Shown one piece after another: positions 48,499 to 58,022 of a stretch of 64,000 nt of DNA (its first letter is position 1; each line of letters begins with the position of its first letter). The position numbers were made by a program, and so were the translations under genes. Source of the DNA: Streptomyces bicolor. GTDB taxonomy: Bacteria > Actinomycetota > Actinomycetes > Streptomycetales > Streptomycetaceae. The stretch spans positions 186,001 to 250,000 of the forward strand of contig NZ_JOFS01000008.1 in assembly GCF_000719285.1 (NCBI RefSeq), written 5' to 3'. The notes under the pieces are model-generated. The model did not search any database. It worked only from the letters and a program-made list of their open reading frames with translations, and had not been told where the DNA came from.

Positions 48499-49479
48499 GA
48501 CGGGTTCCGGGCGATCGTGTTCCGGGACGGGGACGAGGTCGAGCTGGGAAGCCGTACCACAAAGCCGCTGACCAGGTATTTTCCCGAGCTGGCGGCGGGC
48601 TTGAAGGAGCGGTTGCCCAAGCGGTGCGTGCTGGACGGGGAGATCGTGATCGCGCGGGAGGGGCGGCTGGACTTCGACGCGCTCACCGAGCGCATCCACC
48701 CGGCCGACTCCCGGGTGCGGATGCTGGCCGAGAAGACCCCGGCGTCGTTCGTGGCCTTCGACCTGCTGGCGCTGGCTGACCGGTCGCTCCTGGAGACTCC
48801 GCTGGCGGACCGGCGGGCCCTGCTCACCATGGCGTTGACCGGAGCGACGGCGCCGGTGCACGTGGCGCCCGCGACGACCGACATCGAGACGGCCGAGGGG
48901 TGGTTCGAGCAGTACGAGGGGGCCGGGCTGGACGGTGTCATCGCCAAGCCGCTCACCTTGCGCTATCTCCAGGACGAGCGCGCCATGTTCAAGATCAAGC
49001 ACGAGCGGACGGCGGACGTCGTGGTCGCGGGGTACCGCCTGCACAAGAGCGGGCCGGTCGTCGGCTCCCTGCTGCTCGGTCTCCACGACGACCAGGGCGC
49101 CCTCCAGCACGTGGGCGTGTCGGCCGCCTTCTCGATGAAGCGGCGCGCCGAGCTGATCGAGGAGCTGGAGCCGCTGCGCATGGCGGATGCCGAGGGGCAT
49201 CCGTGGGCGGCCTGGGCCGAGGAGGCGGCCCATGAGTCGGCCCGGCTGCCGGGCGCGCCGAGCCGCTGGTCGGGCAAGAAGGACCTGTCCTGGGTGCCGC
49301 TGCGACCGGAGCGGGTGGCCGAGGTGGCCTACGACCACATGGAGAACGGCGTGCGCTTCCGGCACACGGCCCGTTTCCGCCGCTGGCGACCGGACCGCAC
49401 CCCCGAGAGCTGCACCTACGCACAGTTGGAGGAGCCGGTCCGCTACGACCTCGCGGAGATCTTCGCGCCTCAGGCCTGA
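48409..49479 (+). CDS. ATP-dependent DNA ligase (LigC/LigD ligase-domain type), reconstituted by the element
   Basis: 356 residues. Adenylation domain with motif I YEAKWDGFRA (nucleotidyl Lys29), motif Ia GSRTTKPLT, motif III CVLDGEIVI, motif IIIa FVAFDLLAL, motif IV LDGVIAKPL and motif V FKIKHERTADVVVAG; then an OB domain ending HTARFRRWRPDRTPESCTYA. It seals nicks and takes part in NHEJ or base-excision repair with the polymerase gene found on the other side of the element. The first 30 codons are the att repeat; the coding sequence is complete but its native upstream region is now 11 kb away. Confidence 0.93.
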   Translation: MDLPVMPPVKPMLAKSVAKIPPGMQYEAKWDGFRAIVFRDGDEVELGSRTTKPLTRYFPELAAGLKERLPKRCVLDGEIVIAREGRLDFDALTERIHPADSRVRMLAEKTPASFVAFDLLALADRSLLETPLADRRALLTMALTGATAPVHVAPATTDIETAEGWFEQYEGAGLDGVIAKPLTLRYLQDERAMFKIKHERTADVVVAGYRLHKSGPVVGSLLLGLHDDQGALQHVGVSAAFSMKRRAELIEELEPLRMADAEGHPWAAWAEEAAHESARLPGAPSRWSGKKDLSWVPLRPERVAEVAYDHMENGVRFRHTARFRRWRPDRTPESCTYAQLEEPVRYDLAEIFAPQA

Positions 49480-49553
49480 GACGCCGAGGCCTCAGGCGCC
49501 GCAGGCCTCAGTCGCCGCAAGCCTGAGTCAGGGTTTCGGCCGCAGCGCCCGCA

Positions 49554-50744
49554 TCAGGGCTGCATCAGCACCTTGACCGCGCCCTCCTGCTTGCGCTGGA
49601 ACATCTCGTACGCGTGCGGGGCGTCGCTCAGCGGCACGCGGTGGGTGGCGAAGTCGTCGACGCCGAGCGGGTCGTCGTCCGTCAGGTACGGCAGGATGTC
49701 GTCGCTCCAGCGGCGCACGTTGGCCTGGCCCATCCGGATCTGGAGCTGCTTGTCGAAGAGGGTGAGCATCGGCAGCGGGTCCGCGGTCCCGCCGTACACG
49801 CCGGACAGGGAGATCGTGCCGCCGCGCCGGACCAGGTGGATGGCGGTGTGCAGGGCGGCGAGCCGGTCGACGCTGAAGCGCTCGGCGAACGGACCGCTCA
49901 ACTTGCGGGGCAGCATCGCCGAGGCCTGCTGGGCCAGCCGGGCGGCCGCGCTGCCGTGGGCCTCGGTGCCGACCGCGTCGATCACGGCGTCGGGGCCTCG
50001 GCCGTCGGTCTCGTCGCGGATGGCGGCGACGAGTTCCTTCTCGTCGTGGAAGCTCCTGAGGTCGTACGTCTCCACGCCCCGCTGACGCGCCCGCTCAAGC
50101 CGCTCGGGCACCAGGTCCACGCCGAACACGCGCCCGGCGCCGCGCACCTGGGCGACCCGGCAGGCCATGTCTCCGATGGGGCCGAGGCCGAGCACGGCGA
50201 TGCTGCCGCCCTCCGGGATCTCGGCGTAGCTGACGGCCTGCCAGGCGGTGGGCAGAACGTCGGAGAGATAGACGAACCGGTCGTCGGGCGGACCTTCCGG
50301 GATCTTGATCGGGCCGTACTGCGCCTGCGGGACCCGCAGGTACTCGGCCTGGGCACCCGGCACCGAGCCGTACAGGCGGGTGTAACCGAACAGGGCGGCG
50401 CCCATGCCCTCGCCGGTGACCTGGGTGGTCTCGCACTGGGTCGGCAGCCCGGTCAGGCACATCCAGCAGTTGCCGCAGGCGATCTGGAACGGCACCACGA
50501 CCCGGTCTCCCGCCTGCAGGTCGGGCACCGCGGCGCCGACCTCCTCGACGATGCCGATCGGCTCGTGGCCCAGGATGTCGCCCGGGGTCATGAACGGGGT
50601 GAGCACCTCGTACAGATGCAGGTCGGAGCCGCACAGTCCGGTGGACGTGATGCGGACGACCGCGTCCGTCGGCTCCTGGATCCGCGGATCCGGCACGTTC
50701 TCCACGCGCACATCGCGCTTGCCCTGCCAGGTCACTGCCCTCAT
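49554..50744 (-). CDS. Zinc-dependent medium-chain alcohol dehydrogenase (formaldehyde dehydrogenase-like)
   Basis: 396 residues. GroES-like domain with the catalytic zinc Cys in STGLCGSDLHLYE, GHEPIGIVEEVG, and a structural zinc cluster CGNCWMCLTGLPTQCE; Rossmann fold IAVLGLGPIGDMACRVAQVR with DLVPERLERA. The insert after the zinc loop and length suit the glutathione-independent formaldehyde dehydrogenase/threonine dehydrogenase-like group of actinobacteria. Convergent with the ligase, 74 bp apart. Substrate unknown. Confidence 0.9.
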   Translation of the reverse strand: MRAVTWQGKRDVRVENVPDPRIQEPTDAVVRITSTGLCGSDLHLYEVLTPFMTPGDILGHEPIGIVEEVGAAVPDLQAGDRVVVPFQIACGNCWMCLTGLPTQCETTQVTGEGMGAALFGYTRLYGSVPGAQAEYLRVPQAQYGPIKIPEGPPDDRFVYLSDVLPTAWQAVSYAEIPEGGSIAVLGLGPIGDMACRVAQVRGAGRVFGVDLVPERLERARQRGVETYDLRSFHDEKELVAAIRDETDGRGPDAVIDAVGTEAHGSAAARLAQQASAMLPRKLSGPFAERFSVDRLAALHTAIHLVRRGGTISLSGVYGGTADPLPMLTLFDKQLQIRMGQANVRRWSDDILPYLTDDDPLGVDDFATHRVPLSDAPHAYEMFQRKQEGAVKVLMQP

Positions 50745-50960
50745 CGCCGCGCGCTCCCTCCGTCACTTGTGCGCGTCCGGTCATCTGGTGGCCGCCGGGT
50801 ACCCCACCGCTGCGCGGCCGAATCCGTCGACTGGCTGCCCGCGTCCGGGCCGATCGGCGAATGGAACACGGACGGGCGAAGCCATGCAGGCATGGGCACA
50901 CATGAACTGATAAGCACACAATTAATGAGACAGACCGGGGGATGGCGACGGGTGACCACG

Positions 50961-51950
50961 ATGGCCAGGCAACCAGCGGCACACACGAGACGCACCACGA
51001 CGACGGCGCTGCTGGCTGCCGTACTCGCCGCTTCCCTGGCGGCCGGCTGTACGACGTCCGGCGGCCCACGCGACGACGGTCGCGGCCAAGGACAGGCATC
51101 GGAGCAGAGTGAGAGCGCGGGCCGGCAGGCCCGTGAGTCGGTGCTCGCCGTGAAGATCGACAACGTCCGCGCCGCCCGACCCCACACCGGTCTGAACGAG
51201 GCGGACATCGTGTACGTCGAGCAGGTCGAGGCCGGGCTGAGCCGCCTGATGGCGGTGTACGCGCAGAAGCTGCCGAAGGTCATCGGGCCGGTGCGCAGCG
51301 CCCGCGAGACCGACCTCGAGCTGCTGGGCCAGTTCGACCGGCCGACGCTCGCCTTCTCCGGGGCGCAGGGCAAGCTCCTGCCGCTGATCGACCAGGCGCC
51401 GCTGTGGGCGGAGCCGCCCGGCAAGGCGTCCGACGCCTACTTCCGCGGCCCGGACAAGAGCCCGCCGCACAACCTCTATCTGCGGCCCGACCGGCTGATG
51501 CCGTCGGCGCCGGGCAAAGACGCCCTGACGACCGGCTTCCACTTCGGCGCCGCCCCCGCGGGCGGCAAGGCCGAGACCTCACGGACGGTGCGCTTCCCGG
51601 CGGCCCGGTACACGTTCACCTGGTCCGGGCGCGAGGGCCGCTGGCTGGTCGCCATGGACGGTACGGCCGCCAGGACGACGGACGGGCGGCGGGTGACGGC
51701 CGGAACGGTCGTCGTGCAGTACGTGAAGGTACGCGAGTCCGAGTTCCACGACTCCCGCGGCAACCGGACGCCGTTCACCGAGACGGTGGGCTCCGGCACC
51801 GCGTCGGTGCTGCGCGACGGACGCGCCTACGACGACGTGCGGTGGAAGCGCCCGAAGGCCACGGACGGGACGACGTTCACCACCCGCGACGGCAAGCCGA
51901 TGAACTTCCAGCGCGGCCAGGTGTGGGTGGTGTTCGCGACGGCACCCTGA
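50961..51950 (+). CDS. DUF3048 (YerB-like) lipoprotein
   Basis: 329 residues. Lipoprotein signal peptide with lipobox LAAGC (Cys about residue 31). A Ser/Gln/Gly-rich spacer precedes the DUF3048 domain: VLAVKIDNVRAARPHTGLNE, ADIVYVEQVEAGLSRLMAVY, IGPVRSARETDLELLGQFDR and the C-terminal GQVWVVFATAP. The family is exported and widely present in Gram-positives; a link to an unknown cell-surface activity is likely. The ATG at 50961 is preferred; a GTG lies nine bases upstream. Confidence 0.88.
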   Translation: MARQPAAHTRRTTTTALLAAVLAASLAAGCTTSGGPRDDGRGQGQASEQSESAGRQARESVLAVKIDNVRAARPHTGLNEADIVYVEQVEAGLSRLMAVYAQKLPKVIGPVRSARETDLELLGQFDRPTLAFSGAQGKLLPLIDQAPLWAEPPGKASDAYFRGPDKSPPHNLYLRPDRLMPSAPGKDALTTGFHFGAAPAGGKAETSRTVRFPAARYTFTWSGREGRWLVAMDGTAARTTDGRRVTAGTVVVQYVKVRESEFHDSRGNRTPFTETVGSGTASVLRDGRAYDDVRWKRPKATDGTTFTTRDGKPMNFQRGQVWVVFATAP

Positions 51951-51996
51951 GCGGCCTGGTGACTTGCTTGCGGGCGAGAAGGGGTGGGGACGGCGG

Positions 51997-52461
51997 TCAC
52001 GGCTGCGCGACGAGGGGTGCAGCCGGATTGCGGAGACCCTCCGCCGCGTCCGCGACCCGCCGGATCAGGTCGAAGAACAGCGTCTGCTCCTCGGCGGAGA
52101 GCGGGGCGAGGAAGACCTGGTTCATCCGGGCGGTGCGCACGGTCAGCTTCTTGTGCGTGCGCAGCCCCTCGTCCGTGAGGCGCAGCAGGAAACGGCGGCC
52201 GTCCTGAGGGTCGCGCACCTTGTCGAGCAGCCCGCGACGGCCGAGCCGGCTGATCACCTCGGCGATGGTGGACCGGTCGAGCCCGACCCGCTCCCCCACG
52301 GTCCGCTGGTCCAGGCCCGGCTCGGCGACGAGCGTGTTGAGCACGGCGAACTGGGGCGAGGTGATCTCCTCGGAGACCATCGTGTTCCAGAGCAGGTAGT
52401 GCGCCTGCTGGAGCCGCCGGGCCAGATGCCCGGGGTGGGTCGTGAGGTCCACGGCGGCCAT
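51997..52461 (-). CDS. pcaV: MarR-family repressor of protocatechuate degradation
   Basis: 154 residues. Winged helix with SEEITSPQFAVLNTLVAEPG and GERVGLDRSTIAEVISRLGR, wing VRDPQDGRRFLLRLTDEG. The N-terminal ligand-site segment HLARRLQQAHYLLW has Arg15 and His21, residues that in S. coelicolor PcaV bind protocatechuate and transmit induction, and the length matches. Divergent from the pca operon with a shared 211-bp control region, the arrangement expected for repressor and target. Confidence 0.92.
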   Translation of the reverse strand: MAAVDLTTHPGHLARRLQQAHYLLWNTMVSEEITSPQFAVLNTLVAEPGLDQRTVGERVGLDRSTIAEVISRLGRRGLLDKVRDPQDGRRFLLRLTDEGLRTHKKLTVRTARMNQVFLAPLSAEEQTLFFDLIRRVADAAEGLRNPAAPLVAQP

Positions 52462-52617
52462 GCGCGCTCCCTGGTCGTATTCGTCGGTGCACTGAACGAT
52501 ACCTGGCCCCTGCGTGACTGTCTGCGGTGCACGCACTCGATCGCGACTCGCATTTGCCGAGGCCTTGACGGGCTTTACGCTCCAGTGGCAGCGTGAGAGG
52601 GAACCTCGCACAAATAA

Positions 52618-52629
52618 TCAGTGCCCTGA
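52618..52629 (+). promoter_or_regulatory. Candidate PcaV operator
   Basis: TCAG-tgcc-CTGA within AATAATCAGTGCCCTGACTA is the only clear dyad in the pcaV-pcaI interval. It lies 44 bp before pcaI and probably covers its promoter; TTGACG at 52565-52570 is a possible -35. Binding here would explain repression in the absence of protocatechuate. Confidence 0.6.
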
Positions 52630-52672
52630 CTAATCCGGGTGCTGGGAGCTCGGAAGAGATGGGGCTTCGCGG

Positions 52673-53455
52673 ATGGACAAGGTGGTCGCCACAGCCTTGG
52701 AGGCGGTGGCCGATGTCGGCGACGGTGCGTCGCTGGCGGTGGGTGGTTTCGGGCTGAGTGGCGTGCCGAACGTGCTGATCCGGGCGCTGTACGAGCGCGG
52801 TGTGTCCGGGCTGTCGGTGGTCTCCAACAACTGCGGGGCGATGGAGTCCGGTCTGGCCGTGCTGCTGGCCGCCGGGCGGATCGCTCGGGTGACGGGCTCC
52901 TACATCGGCGCGAACAAGGAGTTCGCCCGCCAGTATCTGGCCGGGGAGCTCGAGGTCGAGATGATCCCGCAGGGCACGCTGGCGGAGCGGCTGCGGGCCG
53001 GCGGCGCCGGGATCCCGGCGTTCTACACGCCGGCCGGGGTGGGCACGCAGGTCGCCGAGGGCGGGCTGCCGTGGCGTTACGACGGTGAGGGTGGCGTCGC
53101 ACTCGCCTCGCCGCCGAAGGAGGTGCGGGAGTTCGACGGCACCGAGTACGTGCTGGAGCGCGGGATCCGCACCGATTTCGCGCTGGTGCGGGCGGCGAAG
53201 GGTGACCGGCACGGGAACCTGGTGTTCAACAAGTCCTCCCGGAACTTCAACCCGCTGGCCGCGATGGCCGGACGGGTGACGATCGCCGAGGTGGAGGAGC
53301 TGGTGGAGCCGGGTGGGATCGACCCGGACGCCGTGCATCTGCCGGGGATCTTCGTCCAGCGGGTGGTGGCTCTCACGCCGGAGCAGGCCGCCGACAAGGG
53401 CATCGAACAGCGCACGATTTCCGCGCCTGGGGCACGAGGGACGGTGAGCCGGTAA
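52673..53455 (+). CDS. pcaI: 3-oxoadipate CoA-transferase subunit A
   Basis: 260 residues. Together with PcaJ it moves CoA from succinyl-CoA to 3-oxoadipate, the next-to-last step of the beta-ketoadipate pathway. Marks: [55 protein letters not shown], the CoA-transferase I signature region, and [20 protein letters not shown]. First gene of the pca operon; its TAA overlaps the pcaJ ATG (TAATG, 53453-53457). Confidence 0.95.
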   Translation: MDKVVATALEAVADVGDGASLAVGGFGLSGVPNVLIRALYERGVSGLSVVSNNCGAMESGLAVLLAAGRIARVTGSYIGANKEFARQYLAGELEVEMIPQGTLAERLRAGGAGIPAFYTPAGVGTQVAEGGLPWRYDGEGGVALASPPKEVREFDGTEYVLERGIRTDFALVRAAKGDRHGNLVFNKSSRNFNPLAAMAGRVTIAEVEELVEPGGIDPDAVHLPGIFVQRVVALTPEQAADKGIEQRTISAPGARGTVSR

Positions 53456-54099
53456 TGGCGTGGACGCGGGAAGAGATGGCCGCGCGGGCCGCGCGCGAGC
53501 TGCAGGACGGGCAGTACGTCAATCTCGGCATCGGGCTGCCGACGCTGATCCCGAACTACCTGCCGGAGGGCGTGGAGGTGATCCTGGAGTCGGAGAACGG
53601 CATCCTGGGCACCGGCCCCTACCCGACCGAGGACCAGGTCGACCCGGACCTGATCAACGCCGGCAAGGAGACCGTCACCGTCCTGCCCGGCGCCTCTTTC
53701 TTCGACTCCGCCCTGTCGTTCTCGATGATCCGGGGCGGGCACATCGATGTCGCCGTACTCGGCGCCATGCAGGTCTCCGCCACCGGCGACCTGGCGAACT
53801 GGGCGATCCCCGGCAAGATGATCACCGGGATCGGCGGGGCGATGGACCTCGTGCACGGAGCCCGCACGGTCATCGTCGTGATGACCCACACCGCCAAGGA
53901 CGGCTCGTCGAAGATCCTCAGCGAGTGCGCGCTGCCGCTCACGGGAAAGGCGTGCGTGAACCGGATCATCACCGACCTGGGCGTGCTCGACGTGGCGCCC
54001 GACGGTCTGGTGCTCGTCGAGACCGCGCCGGGTGTGACCGTTGACGAGATCATCGCCAAGACCGACGCCAAGCTGACGATCGCGGAGGGCCTGTTGTGA
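53455..54099 (+). CDS. pcaJ: 3-oxoadipate CoA-transferase subunit B
   Basis: 214 residues. Contains the catalytic Glu in [20 protein letters not shown], the nucleotide-like loop [19 protein letters not shown] and [20 protein letters not shown]. Forms the heteromer with PcaI. The coding end TTGTGA overlaps the pcaF start by four bases. Confidence 0.95.
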   Translation: MAWTREEMAARAARELQDGQYVNLGIGLPTLIPNYLPEGVEVILESENGILGTGPYPTEDQVDPDLINAGKETVTVLPGASFFDSALSFSMIRGGHIDVAVLGAMQVSATGDLANWAIPGKMITGIGGAMDLVHGARTVIVVMTHTAKDGSSKILSECALPLTGKACVNRIITDLGVLDVAPDGLVLVETAPGVTVDEIIAKTDAKLTIAEGLL

Positions 54100-55304
54100 A
54101 CCTGAACCCGGTGTACATCGTCGACGCGGTCCGCACCCCGATCGGCCGCTACAACGGCGCCCTCGCCTCCGTCCGCCCGGACGACCTCGGCGCCCACGCC
54201 ATCCGTGAACTCCTCGCGCGCACCCCGGAGTTGGATCCGTCCCGGATCGAGGACGTCTACTTCGGCAACGCCAACGGCGCCGGCGAGGAGAACCGCAACG
54301 TCGGCCGTATGGCAGCCCTCCTCGCCGGGCTCCCCACGTCCGTGCCCGGCGTGACCGTCAACCGCCTGTGCGCCTCCGGCCTCGAAGCGGTCATCCAGGC
54401 GGCCCGCGCCATCGCGGTCGGGGACGCCTCCATCGCCGTGGCCGGCGGGGTCGAGTCGATGACGAGGGCGCCGTATGTGCTGCCCAAGTCGGACCGGCCG
54501 TTCCCGGCCGGGCACGCCGAGCTCTACTCCACGACCCTGGGCTGGCGGATGGTCAACCCGAGGATGGAGCCGCAGTGGACCGTCCCGCTTGGCGAGAGCG
54601 CGGAGCTCATCGCGGAGAAGCACAAGATCAGCCGGGAGCAGCAGGACGAGTTCGCGCTCGCCTCGCACCAGAAGGCCGCGCGAGCCCAGCAGGCGGGCCT
54701 GTTCGACGCCGAACTCGCCCCCGTCCCGATCCCGCAGCGCAAGGGCGACCCGGTCCTCTTCGCCGCCGACGAGTGCGTCCGCGCGGATGCCTCCCTCGCG
54801 GCGATGGCCAAGCTCAAGCCCTCTTTCCGCACCTTGGAGGGGACCGTCACGGCGGGCAACGCCTCCCCCCTCAACGACGGCGCCGCCGCCCTGCTGCTGA
54901 CCGACGAGGAGGGCCTGAAGGCCACCGGCCGCGAACCCCTCGCCCGCATCTCGGCGACCGGCGTCAACGCCCTCGACCCGCACTACTTCGGCCTCGCCCC
55001 CGTCGAAGCCGTCAACCGGGCCCTGGCCAAGGCGGGCAGGACGTTCGCCGACCTGGACGTGCTGGAGCTCAACGAGGCCTTCGCCGCCCAGGTGCTCGGC
55101 TGCGTCGCCGAATGGCCCGAGTTCGACCCGGCGATCCTCAATCCCCGGGGCGGCGCCATCGCCCTCGGCCACCCCCTCGGCGCCTCCGGAGCCCGCCTCG
55201 CCGGCACCGTCGCCCACCAACTCGCCCGCAAGGGCGGCGGAATCGGCGTCGCCACCCTCTGCATCGGCGTCGGCCAGGGCCTCGCCCTCGTCCTCGAACG
55301 CTGA
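54096..55304 (+). CDS. pcaF: Beta-ketoadipyl-CoA thiolase
   Basis: 402 residues. Cleaves 3-oxoadipyl-CoA into succinyl-CoA and acetyl-CoA, the final step. Active-site Cys in [15 protein letters not shown]; His in [20 protein letters not shown]; second Cys in [18 protein letters not shown] start overlapping pcaJ. The family-specific stretch [20 protein letters not shown] supports the adipyl-CoA type. Confidence 0.95.
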   Translation: MNLNPVYIVDAVRTPIGRYNGALASVRPDDLGAHAIRELLARTPELDPSRIEDVYFGNANGAGEENRNVGRMAALLAGLPTSVPGVTVNRLCASGLEAVIQAARAIAVGDASIAVAGGVESMTRAPYVLPKSDRPFPAGHAELYSTTLGWRMVNPRMEPQWTVPLGESAELIAEKHKISREQQDEFALASHQKAARAQQAGLFDAELAPVPIPQRKGDPVLFAADECVRADASLAAMAKLKPSFRTLEGTVTAGNASPLNDGAAALLLTDEEGLKATGREPLARISATGVNALDPHYFGLAPVEAVNRALAKAGRTFADLDVLELNEAFAAQVLGCVAEWPEFDPAILNPRGGAIALGHPLGASGARLAGTVAHQLARKGGGIGVATLCIGVGQGLALVLER

Positions 55305-55341
55305 GCCCCCCGAGGAACCCCCAGGAACCCCAGGAATCCCC

Positions 55342-56115
55342 ATGACTCTCACGCAGCACGACATCGACCAGGAGATCGCGGCCGAGCACGCCGCGTACGA
55401 GAAGCGGGTCGCCGACGGGGCCCCCGTCGAGCACCACCCGCGCCGCGACTACGCCCCGTACCGCTCCTCGGTCCTGCGCCACCCCAAGCAGCCGCCGATC
55501 ACCATCGACGTCAGCAAGGACCCGGAGCTGGTGGAGCTGCACTCCCCCGCCTTCGGGGAGCGGGACATCACCGAGATCGACAACGACCTCACCCGGCAGC
55601 ACACCGGTGAGCCGATCGGTGAGCGGATCACCGTCGAGGGCCGCCTCCTCGACCGCGACGGCCGTCCGATCCGCGGGCAGCTCATCGAGATCTGGCAGGC
55701 GAACTCGGCCGGCCGCTACGCGCACCAGCGTGAGCAGCACGACGCCCCGCTGGACCCGAACTTCACGGGCGTCGGCCGCACGCTGACGGACGACAGCGGC
55801 TTCTACCGTTTCACCACCGTCCAGCCGGGCCCGTACCCGTGGCGCCAGCACGTCAACGCCTGGCGGCCGGCCCACATCCACTTCTCGTTGTTCGGCACGG
55901 CGTTCACCCAGCGGCTCGTGACGCAGATGTACTTCCCCAGCGACCCGCTGTTCCCGTACGACCCGATCATCCAGTCGGTGACGGACGACGCGGCCAGGCA
56001 GCGGCTGGTCGCGACGTACGACCACAGCCTGTCGGTGCCGGAGTTCTCGATGGGCTACCACTGGGACATCGTGCTCGACGGGCCGCACGCCACCTGGATC
56101 GAAGAAGGACGCTGA
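55342..56115 (+). CDS. pcaH: Protocatechuate 3,4-dioxygenase beta subunit
   Basis: 257 residues. The iron-bearing subunit of the intradiol dioxygenase that opens protocatechuate to 3-carboxymuconate. Iron ligands lie in GRYAHQREQHDAPLDPNFTG (first Tyr), GPYPWRQHVNAWRPAHIHFS (second Tyr and the two His), and RDYAPYRSSVLRHP is the typical N-terminal segment. 37 bp after pcaF. Confidence 0.95.
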   Translation: MTLTQHDIDQEIAAEHAAYEKRVADGAPVEHHPRRDYAPYRSSVLRHPKQPPITIDVSKDPELVELHSPAFGERDITEIDNDLTRQHTGEPIGERITVEGRLLDRDGRPIRGQLIEIWQANSAGRYAHQREQHDAPLDPNFTGVGRTLTDDSGFYRFTTVQPGPYPWRQHVNAWRPAHIHFSLFGTAFTQRLVTQMYFPSDPLFPYDPIIQSVTDDAARQRLVATYDHSLSVPEFSMGYHWDIVLDGPHATWIEEGR

Positions 56116-56121
56116 CCTGCC

Positions 56122-56727
56122 ATGACGAAGATCGACACGAGCCGCCCGGAGACCGTGTTCCCCACTCCGTCGCACACGGTCGGCCCCTTCTACGGCCACG
56201 CCCTGCCGTTCCCCGGCGGCGGCGACATCGCGCCCGTCGGCCACCCGGACACGATCGCGCTGCAGGGGTACGTCCTCGACGGCGAGGGCAACCCGCTCCC
56301 GGACGCCTTCGTGGAACTCTGGGGCGCTGACCCGGACGGCAATGTCCCGCAGACCGACGGCTCGATGCGGCGCGACCCGGCGAGCGGCGGCTTCCTGGGC
56401 CGCAACGGGCTGGAGTTCACGGGCTGGGGGCGGATCCAGACGGACGCAAACGGTCACTGGACCGCGCGGACGTTGCGGCCCGGGGCGCGGGGGCACAGCG
56501 CGCCGTACATCAGCGTGTGCGTGTTCGCGCGCGGGCTGCTGGTGCACCTGTTCACCCGGATCTATCTGCCGGGCGACGACGCGGCGCTGGCCGCCGACCC
56601 GCTGCTCGCCCGGCTCGACGAGGCGCGACGCGACACGCTGATCGCCGAGGACCGGGGCGACGGCACATACCGTTTCGACATCCGCCTTCAGGGCGAAGGC
56701 GAGACGGTCTTCCTGGAGTTCCAGTGA
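56122..56727 (+). CDS. pcaG: Protocatechuate 3,4-dioxygenase alpha subunit
   Basis: 201 residues. Intradiol dioxygenase fold without the iron ligands, completing the alpha-beta unit: TPSHTVGPFYGHALPFPGGG, FVELWGADPDGNVPQTDGSM, TLRPGARGHSAPYISVCVFA. Follows pcaH by 6 bp; the stop overlaps the pcaB GTG. Confidence 0.95.
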   Translation: MTKIDTSRPETVFPTPSHTVGPFYGHALPFPGGGDIAPVGHPDTIALQGYVLDGEGNPLPDAFVELWGADPDGNVPQTDGSMRRDPASGGFLGRNGLEFTGWGRIQTDANGHWTARTLRPGARGHSAPYISVCVFARGLLVHLFTRIYLPGDDAALAADPLLARLDEARRDTLIAEDRGDGTYRFDIRLQGEGETVFLEFQ

Positions 56728-58022
56728 CTTCTGCCGCTTCCGACGACACCGGCCTGCTCGCCCCCGGGTGGGCAGGCTCCCCCGCCGCACACGCGACCGG
56801 CGACACGGCCTACCTCCAGGCCCTGCTCGACGCGGAGGCCGCCCTCACCCGGGCCCAGGCCGCCCTGCACCTCGCCCCGGCCGAGGCGGCGTCGGCGGTG
56901 ACGGAGGCGGCGGACGCCGATCGCTTCGACGTACGCTCCCTGGCCGAGCGCGCCCGCACCGGCGGCAACCCGGTCATCCCCCTGGTGGCGGACCTGACGA
57001 AGACGGTCGGCGACGAGTACGGCCCCTATGTCCACCGGGGCGCGACCAGCCAGGACATCATGGACACGGCGACGATGCTGGTCGGCGTGCGCACCCTCGA
57101 CCTGCTCCTCGGCGACCTCGGCCGTACGGAGCGGGCGCTGGCCCGGCTGGCCGCCGAGCACCGCGACACCGCGATGCCGGGCCGGACGCTCACCCAGCAC
57201 GCCGTACCGACGACGTTCGGGCTGAAGGCGGCCGGATGGCGGGCGCTGGTCCTCGACGCGCGGGACCGGGTGACGGCCGTACGGGACTCGCTGCCCGCCC
57301 AACTCGGCGGTGCGGCCGGAACTTTGGCGGCGTTCGGGGCGTACGGCGCGAGCGATCCGACCGCGCTTGCGGCGGCGTACGCCGGCGAACTCGGCCTCCG
57401 CGTGCCCGATCTGCCCTGGCACACCCTGCGCACGCCCATCGCCGATCTCGCGGGGTGCCTCGCCTTCACGGCCGGTGCGCTCGGCAAGGTCGCCGCGGAC
57501 GTCCTGACCCTGTCCCGCACCGAGATCGCCGAGGTCGCGGAGGGCAGTGGCGGGGGCTCCTCCGCCATGCCGCACAAGGCCAATCCCGTACGGTCCACCC
57601 TCATCGCGTCCGCCGCGCGGCGGGCGCCTCAGCTGGCGGCCACGCTGTACGGGGCGCTGGCGGCGGAGGACGAGCGGCCGGCCGGGGCCTGGCACGCGGA
57701 GTGGGAGCCGCTGCGGGAGCTGCTGCGGCTGGTCGGCGGGGCCGCGGGCGACGCCGTCGAGCTGACCGAGGGGCTGCGGGTGCGCCCCGATGTCATGCGG
57801 GAACACCTGGATCTCACCCACGGGTTGATCGTCTCCGAGCGGCTGTCCGCCGAGCTGGCGCCGGTGCTGGGCCGTGCGCGCGCCAAGGAACTGCTCACCC
57901 GGCTGGCGTCCGAGGGACGCCCCCTGGCACAGGCACCGGAGTTGGCGGACGTCGACCTCGACCCCACCCACTACACCGGCTCCGCCGGAGCCCTCACCGA
58001 CCGTGCTCTGGAGCGACGTTGA
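56724..58022 (+). CDS. pcaB: 3-carboxy-cis,cis-muconate cycloisomerase
   Basis: 432 residues of the fumarase/aspartase superfamily, with the signature GGGSSAMPHKANPV and LTQHAVPTTFGLKAAGWRAL, HRGATSQDIMDTATML. It closes 3-carboxymuconate to the lactone. GTG start at 56724 (overlap GTGA with pcaG). The C-terminus is shorter than classical lyases, as is usual for PcaB. Confidence 0.95.
   Translation: MTSAASDDTGLLAPGWAGSPAAHATGDTAYLQALLDAEAALTRAQAALHLAPAEAASAVTEAADADRFDVRSLAERARTGGNPVIPLVADLTKTVGDEYGPYVHRGATSQDIMDTATMLVGVRTLDLLLGDLGRTERALARLAAEHRDTAMPGRTLTQHAVPTTFGLKAAGWRALVLDARDRVTAVRDSLPAQLGGAAGTLAAFGAYGASDPTALAAAYAGELGLRVPDLPWHTLRTPIADLAGCLAFTAGALGKVAADVLTLSRTEIAEVAEGSGGGSSAMPHKANPVRSTLIASAARRAPQLAATLYGALAAEDERPAGAWHAEWEPLRELLRLVGGAAGDAVELTEGLRVRPDVMREHLDLTHGLIVSERLSAELAPVLGRARAKELLTRLASEGRPLAQAPELADVDLDPTHYTGSAGALTDRALERR

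Noticed and set aside
49480-49553. Further attachment site or mobile element from repeated ggcctcag/cgccgca motifs
   Set aside because: Short imperfect GC-rich repeats between convergent genes; no match to the 92-bp att sequence.
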